Positions 1-6,065 of a stretch of 14,371 nt of DNA are shown piece by piece. The first letter of the stretch is position 1, and each line of letters starts with the position of its first letter. The notes under the pieces are model-generated. The model made no database searches and was not told the DNA's origin. It saw nothing but the letters and a program-made list of their open reading frames with translations. The position numbers and the translations under genes are program-made. The stretch covers positions 1 to 14,371 of the forward strand of contig CAYRZF010000053.1 of assembly GCA_964428805.1 (NCBI GenBank), given 5' to 3'. The stretch is from CAYRZF01 sp964428805. Lineage in GTDB: Bacteria; Methylomirabilota; Methylomirabilia; Rokubacteriales; CSP1-6.

Positions 1-920
1 CCCTGGCAGCGGTCGGCCCTCATGTCCGGATTCTTGCACCGGCAAAGAATCGGCGTGATCCCGTGTTCCCGCGCCGCCTGCCTGATCTTGAAAAAGCTCC
101 GCACCCTGATCTCGGGGGGCAGCAGTTGGGTGTGCTGTGAGGCCGCCACCGACTCGACGGGCCCGCCTCTGAACTGACGGAGGAGGGGTCGAGCGACCTC
201 CGGCGGCAGCTCGTCCCTCAGGAGCTGGGCGATTCCCGGCCGGATGTACAGATACCCCACATCCACGTTGGTGATCCCTACCGCCTTCAGCGCCGCAAAG
301 AGGCGATCGAGTGCTTCAGGTTTGTCGGTCACGCCGGGAATGACCGGGTCGTGGCGGACTCCCGCCAGGATCCCCACGGCACGCAATCGCCTGAGGTTCT
401 CGAGCCTGACTCTGGGTGGAGCCGCTCCCGGTTCGAAGGTCCGGTGGTAGTGGGGGTCGAGAGAGAGGAGCCCGATGCGGGCTCTCACGAGATCGGCAAA
501 GCGCCGGAACAGGGCGATGAACTCATCGGGGATGAACCCCTTGGTCAGGAACGTGACCGTGATCCCGCGCCTGAGCAGCATCTCGGCGGCCTGATAAGTT
601 ACCGAGAGCAGCGAGGGGAACGGCTGAAACGGATCGGTCGCCGTGCAGAGGCTCACGGCGCGTGGGAGCCGGCGCATGCGGCCCAGTTCGGCCTCGAGGC
701 GCGCGGGAAGATTTTCATAAACCAAAAGCTGGCCTCGGGGCGGGGCCTCGGGGTAGGCGCGAGCGTAGCAATAGACGCAGGCGTGAGCGCACCCCCGCGT
801 GACGTTGAGGGCGAGCACCCCCTGCATGCATGGAATCGCGAACGGGTGGAGAATCTGGCTCCGCCGTTCGGTCGGAACCGGGAGGTAATCGAAGGCGAGT
901 TCACCCCAGGCGCCGTGCAT
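1..920 (-). CDS. Radical SAM protein, spore photoproduct lyase (SplB) family, 3' end cut by window
   Basis: Reading leftward from ATG at 920 gives about 306 residues that leave the window without a stop, so the C-terminus is missing. The radical SAM cluster motif is at residues 44-51 (C44, C48, C51; CAHACVYC), preceded by LNVTRG, which is typical of COG1533 'DNA repair photolyase' proteins. Downstream come a CTATDPFQP stretch and an LLSLDPHYHRTFEPGA stretch, both usual for the family. The motif predicts a 4Fe-4S cluster that cleaves S-adenosylmethionine. Few family members have a known substrate, so DNA repair should not be assumed. Near the visible end there are three more cysteines (CRCKNPDMRADRC). 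The start is supported by GGAGG five bases upstream of the ATG. It follows the RRM gene on the same strand but is separated from it by a strong terminator, so it probably has its own promoter within 921-970; I could not pick a convincing one. Confidence 0.88.
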   Translation of the reverse strand, partial: MHGAWGELAFDYLPVPTERRSQILHPFAIPCMQGVLALNVTRGCAHACVYCYARAYPEAPPRGQLLVYENLPARLEAELGRMRRLPRAVSLCTATDPFQPFPSLLSVTYQAAEMLLRRGITVTFLTKGFIPDEFIALFRRFADLVRARIGLLSLDPHYHRTFEPGAAPPRVRLENLRRLRAVGILAGVRHDPVIPGVTDKPEALDRLFAALKAVGITNVDVGYLYIRPGIAQLLRDELPPEVARPLLRQFRGGPVESVAASQHTQLLPPEIRVRSFFKIRQAAREHGITPILCRCKNPDMRADRCQ

Positions 921-964
921 TGAGGCCTCCAACAATAGTATCAACTCCTGTTTAGTATCTGTCT

Positions 965-1004
965 ACAAGAAAAAGCCCGGAGGGGCGAGCACCCCTCCGG
1001 GCTT
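965..1004 (-). terminator. Rho-independent terminator of the RRM gene
   Basis: A perfect 13-bp inverted repeat (973-985 with 992-1004) encloses a 6-base loop. Read on the minus strand, the GC-rich stem is followed by TTTTTCTTG. It starts 7 bases after the stop codon of the RNA-binding protein gene and precedes the radical SAM gene, so it should end the RRM transcript. Confidence 0.9.
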
Positions 1005-1010
1005 AGAAGC

Positions 1011-1346
1011 CTAGCGTCGCCAGCCGCCTCCCCCGCCGCCGCCCCCTCCCCCTCGGGGGGGACCCCGATCGCCCCGCGGGCCGCCGGCGCCTCGCTGCGC
1101 TTGAGGCCGCGCCTCGTCCACGACGAGGTTGCGGTCCCGGAACAGCCGGCCGTTTAGCATCTCGACGGCTTTGGTGGCTTCCTCCTTCGTGGCCATTTCC
1201 ACGAAGCCGAAGCCGCGGGGCCGGCCCGTGAACTGATCGGTCACGATCCTGACCGATTCCACGGTCCCCGCCTGCTGAAAGAGCTCCCGGAGATCCTCTT
1301 CCGTGGCCTGGAAGGAGAGGTTACCGATAAACAACTTTGCGGGCAT
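1011..1346 (-). CDS. Single-RRM glycine-rich RNA-binding protein
   Basis: This 111-residue protein is one RNA recognition motif followed by a Gly/Arg tail. RNP2 is LFIGNL at residues 5-10 and RNP1 is RGFGFVEM at 44-51. Residues from about 86 are PRGDRGPPRG followed by ten glycines and WRR. This is the architecture of the small bacterial and cyanobacterial RNA-binding proteins, often cold- or stress-responsive, that are thought to bind single-stranded RNA in the cytoplasm. The ATG at 1346 is chosen over an upstream in-frame start at 1400 because GGAGG lies five bases before it and the RRM fold begins directly after it. The gene stands alone, with a promoter near 1513-1542, a structured leader and a terminator at 965-1004. 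The Gly run is encoded by a near-homopolymeric C/G tract, so its length may vary between strains or be miscalled by sequencing. Confidence 0.95.
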   Translation of the reverse strand: MPAKLFIGNLSFQATEEDLRELFQQAGTVESVRIVTDQFTGRPRGFGFVEMATKEEATKAVEMLNGRLFRDRNLVVDEARPQAQRGAGGPRGDRGPPRGGGGGGGGGGWRR

Positions 1347-1410
1347 CACATCCTCCGTGCCGCGAACAGGACCGAGTCCGGAAACTCCGCCTCGGCTCAC
1401 AGGCGGCGAT

Positions 1411-1500
1411 GGGGGGTTTCACCCCCCGATGCAAAAAAGCCCTCAAAGATTCGCGATCTTTGAAGGCACTCCCCAGAATGCCAAAGGTCCGAACCCTTTG
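1411..1500 (-). promoter_or_regulatory. Structured leader of the RRM gene with a terminator-like hairpin (attenuator or small RNA candidate)
   Basis: On the minus-strand RNA, reading 5' to 3', three hairpins occur. The first (1500-1482) has a 6-bp CAAAGG/CCUUUG stem. The second (1467-1439) has a 12-bp stem closed by UCGCG-type loop bases and is directly followed by six U (1438-1433), the form of an intrinsic terminator. The third (1427-1411) is a 7-bp G/C stem. In hairpin two one pair is G·U in minus-strand RNA but a C·A mismatch in plus-strand RNA, so the minus strand is the structured one. The right arm of hairpin one (CUUUGG) can also pair with the left arm of hairpin two (UCAAAG), which would give an antiterminator. 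The element lies between the candidate promoter and the RRM start codon. It could instead end a short RNA of about 75 nt, or the upstream beta-propeller transcript. Confidence 0.6.
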
Positions 1501-1512
1501 CGCGTTGACTAA

Positions 1513-1542
1513 ACGCTACTGCCCGGCGCGCCATCGTGTCAA
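1513..1542 (-). promoter_or_regulatory. Candidate promoter of the RRM gene
   Basis: The minus strand has a perfect -35 box TTGACA (1542-1537), an 18-base spacer and a weak -10 TAGCGT (1518-1513). Transcription would start near 1506 and give a leader of about 160 bases. The -10 match is only three of six, so this rests mainly on the -35 and on the gene downstream needing a start. The stretch 1543-1599 between here and the beta-propeller stop is AT-rich; I see no clear terminator in it. Confidence 0.45.
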
Positions 1543-1599
1543 GACTTTATTCGAAAAGAATGTTATTTCTTTCACGACCTTGGCAAGAAATCCGGTCAC

Positions 1600-2592
1600 C
1601 TACTCGATGACTCCGAGCTTCCCGCTCCCGCTTCCCATATACCAGAGCCGCCCCTGAGCGTCCACGACCATCTTCCTGACCCCGGCGCCCGCCGTGGGGA
1701 TCTTGAAGACGCGGAGCTGGTCGGTTCGGGGGTCCAGTCTCACGATCGTATCGGCGGAGAACTCGTTGACCCAGACAAAGCCGGCCCCATCCACATTGAC
1801 GGCGTAGGGCGAGGCGCCCGCGCCGCCCGGCAGGGCGTACTCCTTCATCTCGGACGTCGCGGGATCCACGCGCAGAAGTTTGCCGCTACTGTAGAGCGTC
1901 ACCCAGATCATCCCGTCGGGGGCCGTGGCCATCCGGCGCGGTGCCGACCCGCCCGGAAGGCTCACTTCGGTGACCGTCCCGCTCCTGGGATCGAGCTTTC
2001 CCAGTTTGTTCCCGCCGAACTCGCAGAACCAGACGTGCCCCTGCTTGTCCAGGGTGATCCCGTACGGGTTGCCTCGCGCCTTGTACTCGGTGATCTGTCC
2101 GGTCTTCGGGTCCAGGCGGCCGATCCGGTTTCCCCGCTGCACCGTGAACCAGATGATCCCCTGTCCGTCCTGAACCAGGGTGTGGGGATCCCCACCTGAC
2201 GGCGCCGGGTATTCGGCGAATTTGCCAGTGGCGGGGTCCAGCCTGCCGATCTTGCCGTTGCCGTGGCCTGTGTACCAGACCTGGCCGGCCAAGTCCACGA
2301 AGGCGCCGTGAGGCCGCGACCCGCGCGGGAGATCGTATTCCTTGAACCGCTTCGTCGTCGGGTCGAAGCGGGCCAGCTTGTCGGCATTCATCACGGTGAT
2401 CCAGATGCTCCCGTCGGGAGCGGGGGCCGGGTCCCGGGCGAACCGGGGCGTGGGAACGTCCCACTCGCTGATTTTCCCCTCGACCTGAGGCCGGGCGCCC
2501 GGCTGGATCCCGTAGAACGAGCCCCCGGCCTCCGCGGAGGGGGCGACCATCACCAGGAGAGCGAGGGTCAATCCGCTAAGCTTTCTGTCCAT
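1600..2592 (-). CDS. Secreted seven-bladed beta-propeller, streptogramin-lyase (Vgb)-like
   Basis: The protein has 330 residues. It begins with a signal peptide (charged DRK, hydrophobic core to about residue 18, likely cleavage after SAEA at 22), so it is exported. The rest is about seven repeats of 40-45 residues following the pattern [IV]W-T-x(4-7)-K-[IL]-x-[RK]-[LF]-DP-x-[ST]-x(5)-EY, for example GKIGRLDPATGKFAEY and NRIGRLDPKTGQITEY. That repeat defines the virginiamycin B lyase / NHL-type propellers. Most such proteins in environmental bacteria are not shown to open streptogramins, and I could not place the Vgb catalytic residues, so the enzyme name is only a family label. ATG at 2592 is chosen because it starts the signal peptide; an upstream start at 2697 would bury it. 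The start overlaps the end of the preceding gene by 17 bases, which implies translational coupling. Confidence 0.88.
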   Translation of the reverse strand: MDRKLSGLTLALLVMVAPSAEAGGSFYGIQPGARPQVEGKISEWDVPTPRFARDPAPAPDGSIWITVMNADKLARFDPTTKRFKEYDLPRGSRPHGAFVDLAGQVWYTGHGNGKIGRLDPATGKFAEYPAPSGGDPHTLVQDGQGIIWFTVQRGNRIGRLDPKTGQITEYKARGNPYGITLDKQGHVWFCEFGGNKLGKLDPRSGTVTEVSLPGGSAPRRMATAPDGMIWVTLYSSGKLLRVDPATSEMKEYALPGGAGASPYAVNVDGAGFVWVNEFSADTIVRLDPRTDQLRVFKIPTAGAGVRKMVVDAQGRLWYMGSGSGKLGVIE

Positions 2593-3121
2593 AGCGCGCC
2601 ACCAGTTCCTCGAAGCGTCCCACCGGGAGGGACTGCGCCCAGTCCCGGGCCTCGGAGTCCTTGCCATAGTATTCTCCCATGTACACGAACGCCTCATCCT
2701 TGGCCTTGAAGAGGCGCCAGACGTGCGCCGTGTGGCCGCCGGGGCGGCGGAGGTAGAAGATCGGGTCCGCCGGGGAGGCGGGCTCGTGCTTGGTCCGCTC
2801 GCCGAACTGGTCGAACGTGATCCACGCCACGCCGATCCCGCGGGCGGAGAGCACGCGGCTCTTCAGCGACTCCTCGCTCGGCAGCGACTCCACGTCGCAG
2901 AGCCGGGGCCCGTAATACACCGACACCGCCTCGGCGTCGAGGACGAGCCGCGGTGACAGGGGCGGGCCCACGCTGTCCAGATGCGCCTTCGTCACCTCGC
3001 CCATCCAGAAGTGGCCCGCCTCGTAGAGATCGCCCCAGGTTTCCACGAGGAGCCCCGGCGCCACGAGCTTCCGGCGGCGGGTAATCTCGGCGCCGTCGGT
3101 GACGAGATAGAGCTCTCCCAC
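2576..3121 (-). CDS. Hypothetical protein, family not recognised
   Basis: I do not recognise this 181-residue protein. It is rich in aromatic and charged residues, has no signal peptide or membrane segment, and shows no nucleotide-binding or metal motif that I can identify. Visible features are a WGDLYEAGHFWMGEV stretch near residue 30, a central GIGVAWITFDQFGE and a C-terminal FVYMGEYYGKDSEARDW. It is probably cytoplasmic and compactly folded. The start is GTG at 3121, one base after the stop of the cyclodeaminase-family gene (TGA-G-GTG); the upstream gene junction at 4088-4092 has exactly the same layout, which supports this choice. The 3' end overlaps the beta-propeller start by 17 bases. 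Codon use and position in the operon argue that it is a real gene. Confidence 0.8.
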   Translation of the reverse strand: MGELYLVTDGAEITRRRKLVAPGLLVETWGDLYEAGHFWMGEVTKAHLDSVGPPLSPRLVLDAEAVSVYYGPRLCDVESLPSEESLKSRVLSARGIGVAWITFDQFGERTKHEPASPADPIFYLRRPGGHTAHVWRLFKAKDEAFVYMGEYYGKDSEARDWAQSLPVGRFEELVARYGQKA

Positions 3122-3122
3122 C

Positions 3123-4088
3123 TCAGGCCCCGAACTCGATTTCGCGGCCGACTGACCGGGCGCCTGCCAGCTCCAGAAGCCGGGCGCCCACCGCCACGTC
3201 CTGCATGGCGAGTCCTTGCGACTCGAAGATGGTGATCGCGTCGGGCGCCGGGCGCCCGCGATGCTTCCTCGCCACGATCTCCCCCAGCTCCCCGACCTGA
3301 TCCCAGGCGATCACCCCTTGCTTCACGGGCTCCACGAGGTCCCCGCACTCGATCTGCGCCTGCTCCCTGGAGTCGGCCACGATCAGGGCGGCGCGACGGA
3401 CGGCCTCGACGTCCAGCTCCGCCCGGTTGAGCGCGTTGGACCCGGCGGCGTTGACGTGGGCGCCCGGCTCCAGCCAGGCGCCGTTCAGCACCGGGGTCTT
3501 GGAGTTGGTGATCGTCACCAGGATCAGGGCGCCGCGCGCGGCCTCCTCCGGCCGATCCACGGCCACGGCCGCCACCTTCAGGCGATCCTCGGCCGATTTG
3601 GCGAAGCGGTGCCGCCGCTCGGGATCGCGGCCATAGACCTGGATGCGCCGGACCTTCCGCACGAGACAGATCGCCTCGAGCTGGGTCTCGGCCTGATAGC
3701 CGGTGCCGTAGCAGCCCACCACGTCGGCGTCGGGACGGGCCAGGTACTTCGTCGCGACCCCGCTGGCCGCCCCGGTGCGCATCTGGCCGAGGCGATCCGC
3801 CTCGAGGATCCCAAGGAGCTCTCCAGTCTCGGTGCTGAAGAGCAACACCACGAAGCGGGCCCGCCCTCCGACCACGGTGTACGCCTTGAGCCCCATGGCG
3901 CCCACCTCGGGCACCGATGCCGGCATCACCTGGAGGAGCCCCTTCGGCGCGCGGAGCCTCACCCGGGGGCGATTGACCGTCTGACCGACGGCCTGCCAGA
4001 GAAAGGCCGCCTCCACGATCTCCAGCGCGAGCGACATCGGCAGGAGCGTCGCCACGTCCGATTCGGTGAGGAGACGAACGCGGCCCAC
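3123..4088 (-). CDS. Ornithine cyclodeaminase / mu-crystallin family NAD(P)-dependent enzyme
   Basis: The protein has 321 residues, the usual length of the family. The Rossmann motif is GTGYQA at 128-133. The family signatures MGLKAYTVV (K68, substrate carboxylate contact) and DRLGQMRTGAASG (R104-G106) are present, as is HVNAAGSN at 211-218. Ornithine cyclodeaminase has a catalytic Asp at the place where this protein has Asn218. That replacement occurs in many relatives annotated only by family, including ketimine and pyrroline-carboxylate reductases, so true ornithine cyclodeaminase activity is unlikely to be safe to assume. A reductase or dehydrogenase acting on an imino or amino acid in the cytoplasm is the reasonable reading. 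The GTG start at 4088 lies one base after the DUF309 stop. An in-frame open stretch up to 4409 overlaps DUF309 and carries no family sequence, so it is not included. The gene sits in the DUF309 to beta-propeller operon. Confidence 0.9.
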   Translation of the reverse strand: MGRVRLLTESDVATLLPMSLALEIVEAAFLWQAVGQTVNRPRVRLRAPKGLLQVMPASVPEVGAMGLKAYTVVGGRARFVVLLFSTETGELLGILEADRLGQMRTGAASGVATKYLARPDADVVGCYGTGYQAETQLEAICLVRKVRRIQVYGRDPERRHRFAKSAEDRLKVAAVAVDRPEEAARGALILVTITNSKTPVLNGAWLEPGAHVNAAGSNALNRAELDVEAVRRAALIVADSREQAQIECGDLVEPVKQGVIAWDQVGELGEIVARKHRGRPAPDAITIFESQGLAMQDVAVGARLLELAGARSVGREIEFGA

Positions 4089-4089
4089 C

Positions 4090-4710
4090 TCAGCTGCCCC
4101 GGGGGAAGCGCGGCACGCGGCCCCAATCGAAGGTGCGGGACGCCTCCCGGCCGAGCGGGACAATGGCATCGAGCGAGCCACGGACCGCGCGGGCGAACCT
4201 GGCCAGATCACGCCCTTCCAGCCTCTTGCCTTCCGCCTTCGCGCTCCCTTCCTCCAGAAGCATGCGCGCCCCTTCGATGTTGCCGTTGACGAGATGTTGG
4301 AACCCGACCGCGATCTGGATGAGCCCCTGCAGCGCTTCGCGCGTGGGGCCCTCCGCCCGCATCCAGTAGGGTTCCAAGAGTTCGTGAACCTCGAAGAAGA
4401 GGCGCGCATCGAAGAGGTCAGCGGCCTGATCCAGGGCCTCCCCGAGTCCGGGCTCGGGCCGGGCCAGAGGACGATCGCGCACGACCTCCCAGGCCCGCAG
4501 CGTTCGCTCGCAGAGCTCGTCCCTGAACGGACGGTACTCCCCTCTCAAGGCCGCGGAAAATTCGGCGGAGACCACCGGCGGCTCGGCGGAGTGCTGAGGC
4601 TCAGCGCAGACGCGAACGAGCTCCGACAGCGTACTCCGGGCCTTCGGGTCGTGCAGAGAGTCCAGGATCAATTCAGCCAGGCGGTTTCTGAGGGGGAGCG
4701 GCAGCGTCAC
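4090..4710 (-). CDS. DUF309 domain protein
   Basis: The 206-residue protein ends with a DUF309 helical domain: FFEVHELLEPYW at 105-116, then ALQGLIQIAVGFQH and GNIEGARMLLEEG, which are the diagnostic family segments with the conserved F-E-x-H-E. The biochemical role of DUF309 is unknown. The first 90 residues are a predicted helical extension that I do not recognise. The GTG at 4710 is the only start near the beginning of plausible coding sequence; no Shine-Dalgarno precedes it, but a strong -10 (4725-4720) sits nine bases upstream, which suggests a leaderless message. Open frame continues upstream to 4902 only because it reads through the inserted element at 4747-4986. The stop is one base before the cyclodeaminase-family GTG, so the two are co-translated. 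Confidence 0.85.
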   Translation of the reverse strand: MTLPLPLRNRLAELILDSLHDPKARSTLSELVRVCAEPQHSAEPPVVSAEFSAALRGEYRPFRDELCERTLRAWEVVRDRPLARPEPGLGEALDQAADLFDARLFFEVHELLEPYWMRAEGPTREALQGLIQIAVGFQHLVNGNIEGARMLLEEGSAKAEGKRLEGRDLARFARAVRGSLDAIVPLGREASRTFDWGRVPRFPRGS

Positions 4711-4719
4711 CGATGAAGG

Positions 4720-4728
4720 AGTATAGCA
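4720..4728 (-). promoter_or_regulatory. Extended -10 promoter of the DUF309 operon, near-leaderless
   Basis: The minus strand reads TGCTATACT, an extended -10 (TGn plus TATACT, five of six matches). Only nine bases separate it from the GTG start at 4710, so transcription should begin zero to three bases before the start codon. No -35 is evident; its expected position (4743-4748) spans the end of the direct repeat and the start of the inserted element. Confidence 0.55.
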
Positions 4729-4737
4729 CAGCGCCCG

Positions 4738-4746
4738 ACTAGCGAG
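4738..4746. repeat. Left copy of 9-bp direct repeat (probable target-site duplication)
   Basis: ACTAGCGAG here is identical to 4987-4995. The two copies exactly border the hairpin-rich element. Confidence 0.6.
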
Positions 4747-4986
4747 GGGCGTCCGAACGTGGCGGGCCAAATGACGAGCGGGGCACCCATCGAAGATGGG
4801 TCCAGGCCCGAGGGAGGAGCCGGCCGGAGGCGTAGCGACCACGCCGGCCTTCGGCCGGACGCGGTGCCCGAAGAGGAATGGCGACGACCGAGAGCTGATC
4901 AATGGCCAAAGGCCATCCTTGGCGCGGGGGACCCATCCAGTGGATGGGTCGCACGAAGTGGGTCGTGCGAAGTTAGTTGGACCGCC
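4747..4986. mobile_element. Non-coding hairpin-rich MITE-like element, 240 bp
   Basis: The block between the RDD gene and DUF309 holds five separate short perfect stems: 4785-4801 (7 bp, loop GAA), 4844-4858 (6 bp, loop TTC), 4902-4916 (6 bp, loop AAA), 4930-4950 (9 bp, loop AGT) and 4949-4970 (8 bp, 6-base loop). Its ends are imperfect inverted repeats: GGGCGTCCGAAC at the left and, on the other strand, GGCGGTCCAAC at the right (10 matches, two mismatches, one gap). It is bordered by the 9-bp direct repeat ACTAGCGAG. No open frame in it looks like protein. This is the expected form of a small non-autonomous transposable element. A structured RNA or a REP-type repeat are the alternatives. If the element and one repeat copy are removed, the RDD stop would lie about 30 bases before the DUF309 start, so it probably split an operon. 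Confidence 0.6.
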
Positions 4987-4995
4987 ACTAGCGAG
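4987..4995. repeat. Right copy of 9-bp direct repeat
   Basis: ACTAGCGAG, identical to 4738-4746. It contains the stop codon of the RDD gene (minus-strand TAG, 4990-4988), so an insertion here would have duplicated the gene's last bases and left the protein intact. Confidence 0.6.
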
Positions 4996-6049
4996 TGTAG
5001 GTGACGCGGCTCCCGGCGATGAGGTCGTGCAGGGCGCGCTTGTCCGATCTGATGCCGGCCATGATGTAGCCGATCATAAAGATCACCGCCGAGAGCACGC
5101 TGCCGATCCAGCGGAGAAAGGCGCCGCCGTACCCCAATGGCCGGCCGTCCGTCCGCACGACCTTCATGCCGAGGGCCATCTTGCCGAGGGTCTGTCCCCA
5201 CTTGCCGTGCATCCAGATGCTGTAGGCGACCATGAACACCAGCAGGAACAGCCCGAATGTGAGGGCGACGGCGGCTCCTGCCGCACGGTTCCCCCTTGCC
5301 ATCGTCAAGGGCATCAGGATGGCCGCGGTGATCCCGAACAGCACCACCGGCAGGGCGAGTACCTGCCAGTCAATCCCCAGCGCCGCGTACCGCATCCAGA
5401 AACCGGCGGGCTTTCCCTCGAGCCAGGGCCTGCGAACCTTGATCACTCGCGTCCCCGCCACCAAGTCGTGAAGAGCGCGCTTGTCCGAACGAACCCCCGC
5501 CATCAGATAGCCGATCCCGAGCGTGATAAAGTCCAAAATCAAAGCCAACAAGCGGCCCAGCGCACGCCCGTAGCCGATCGCCTCCCCATTCACTCTGACG
5601 ACTCGCCCTCCCGTCGCCATCTTGCCAAGGGTCTGCCCCCACCGCCCGTGCATCCACACGACGTACCCCGCGTAAACCAGGAGCGCCACCACGTTGTAAG
5701 CCGTGTTCACCACGAGGGCCCGCGCTGGGTCCGGCCACCGAGTAATGCCGCGGGTGGGGACCACGACAAATAACTGGAAGGGGAGAAGCGCCGCCCCCAG
5801 GACCAACGAGTCAACAACCAGTGCCGCACCGCGGAGCCAGAAACCGGCCGGGCTTCCCTCGAGCCAGTCCCCGCCCTCGACCGGACTCGGCGGTAGCCCC
5901 GGTCCCACGCTCGACGGTTGGCCCGCCTTGGCCGGTGGTTGACCAAGCTTCGCGAGGTAGGCCCGGTACTTCGAGACATTCACCCGGCAGCGCGGGCACT
6001 CGTCGGTCTCGAGCTGGGCATAGCCGCACTTGGGACAGGTCTCAGCCAT
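4988..6049 (-). CDS. Zinc-ribbon membrane protein with two tandem RDD domains
   Basis: The 353-residue protein starts with a CPKC-x9-CPRC zinc ribbon (C5, C8, C18, C21), followed by a proline/glycine-rich linker to about residue 65. Two copies of the RDD membrane domain follow, at about 66-195 and 210-353. Each copy begins LEG-x-PAGFW-[LM]-R, has an R and D in the first membrane helix (RGAALVVD; RYAALGID), a WMHG-[RK]-WGQTLGKMA segment after the second helix, and ends SDKRALHDL-[VI]-AG-[TS]-RV. RDD proteins are integral membrane proteins, some proposed to move ions or compatible solutes, but most have no assigned role. ATG at 6049 is used because the zinc ribbon begins there; the in-frame open region up to 6616 overlaps moeA. 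The gene is divergent from moeA, with its own promoter at 6066-6094, and was probably once joined to DUF309 before the element at 4747-4986 inserted. Confidence 0.9.
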   Translation of the reverse strand: MAETCPKCGYAQLETDECPRCRVNVSKYRAYLAKLGQPPAKAGQPSSVGPGLPPSPVEGGDWLEGSPAGFWLRGAALVVDSLVLGAALLPFQLFVVVPTRGITRWPDPARALVVNTAYNVVALLVYAGYVVWMHGRWGQTLGKMATGGRVVRVNGEAIGYGRALGRLLALILDFITLGIGYLMAGVRSDKRALHDLVAGTRVIKVRRPWLEGKPAGFWMRYAALGIDWQVLALPVVLFGITAAILMPLTMARGNRAAGAAVALTFGLFLLVFMVAYSIWMHGKWGQTLGKMALGMKVVRTDGRPLGYGGAFLRWIGSVLSAVIFMIGYIMAGIRSDKRALHDLIAGSRVTYTR

Positions 6050-6065
6050 GGCTAAGTTGTGAATC

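Noticed and set aside
1600..2592. Calling the propeller a virginiamycin B lyase resistance gene
   Set aside because: Only the repeat pattern is shared; catalytic residues could not be placed and nothing around it points to antibiotic resistance.
3216..4289. Long plus-strand open frame opposite the cyclodeaminase-family and DUF309 genes
   Set aside because: Antisense shadow; composition is His/Leu/Arg-rich and the minus-strand families are unmistakable.
4089..4409. N-terminal extension of the cyclodeaminase-family protein
   Set aside because: It overlaps the DUF309 domain in another frame and has no similarity to the family N-terminus.
4711..4902. N-terminal extension of DUF309 through the element
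   Set aside because: The extra residues are translated from hairpin DNA and would not have existed before the insertion.
4785..4970. CRISPR-like array from the repeated short palindromes
   Set aside because: The stems differ in sequence and spacing, there are no uniform spacers, and no cas gene is present.
4796..5773. Plus-strand open frame starting in the inserted element and crossing the RDD gene
   Set aside because: His/Pro/Gln-rich, no family pattern, antisense to the RDD repeats; the openness comes from base composition.
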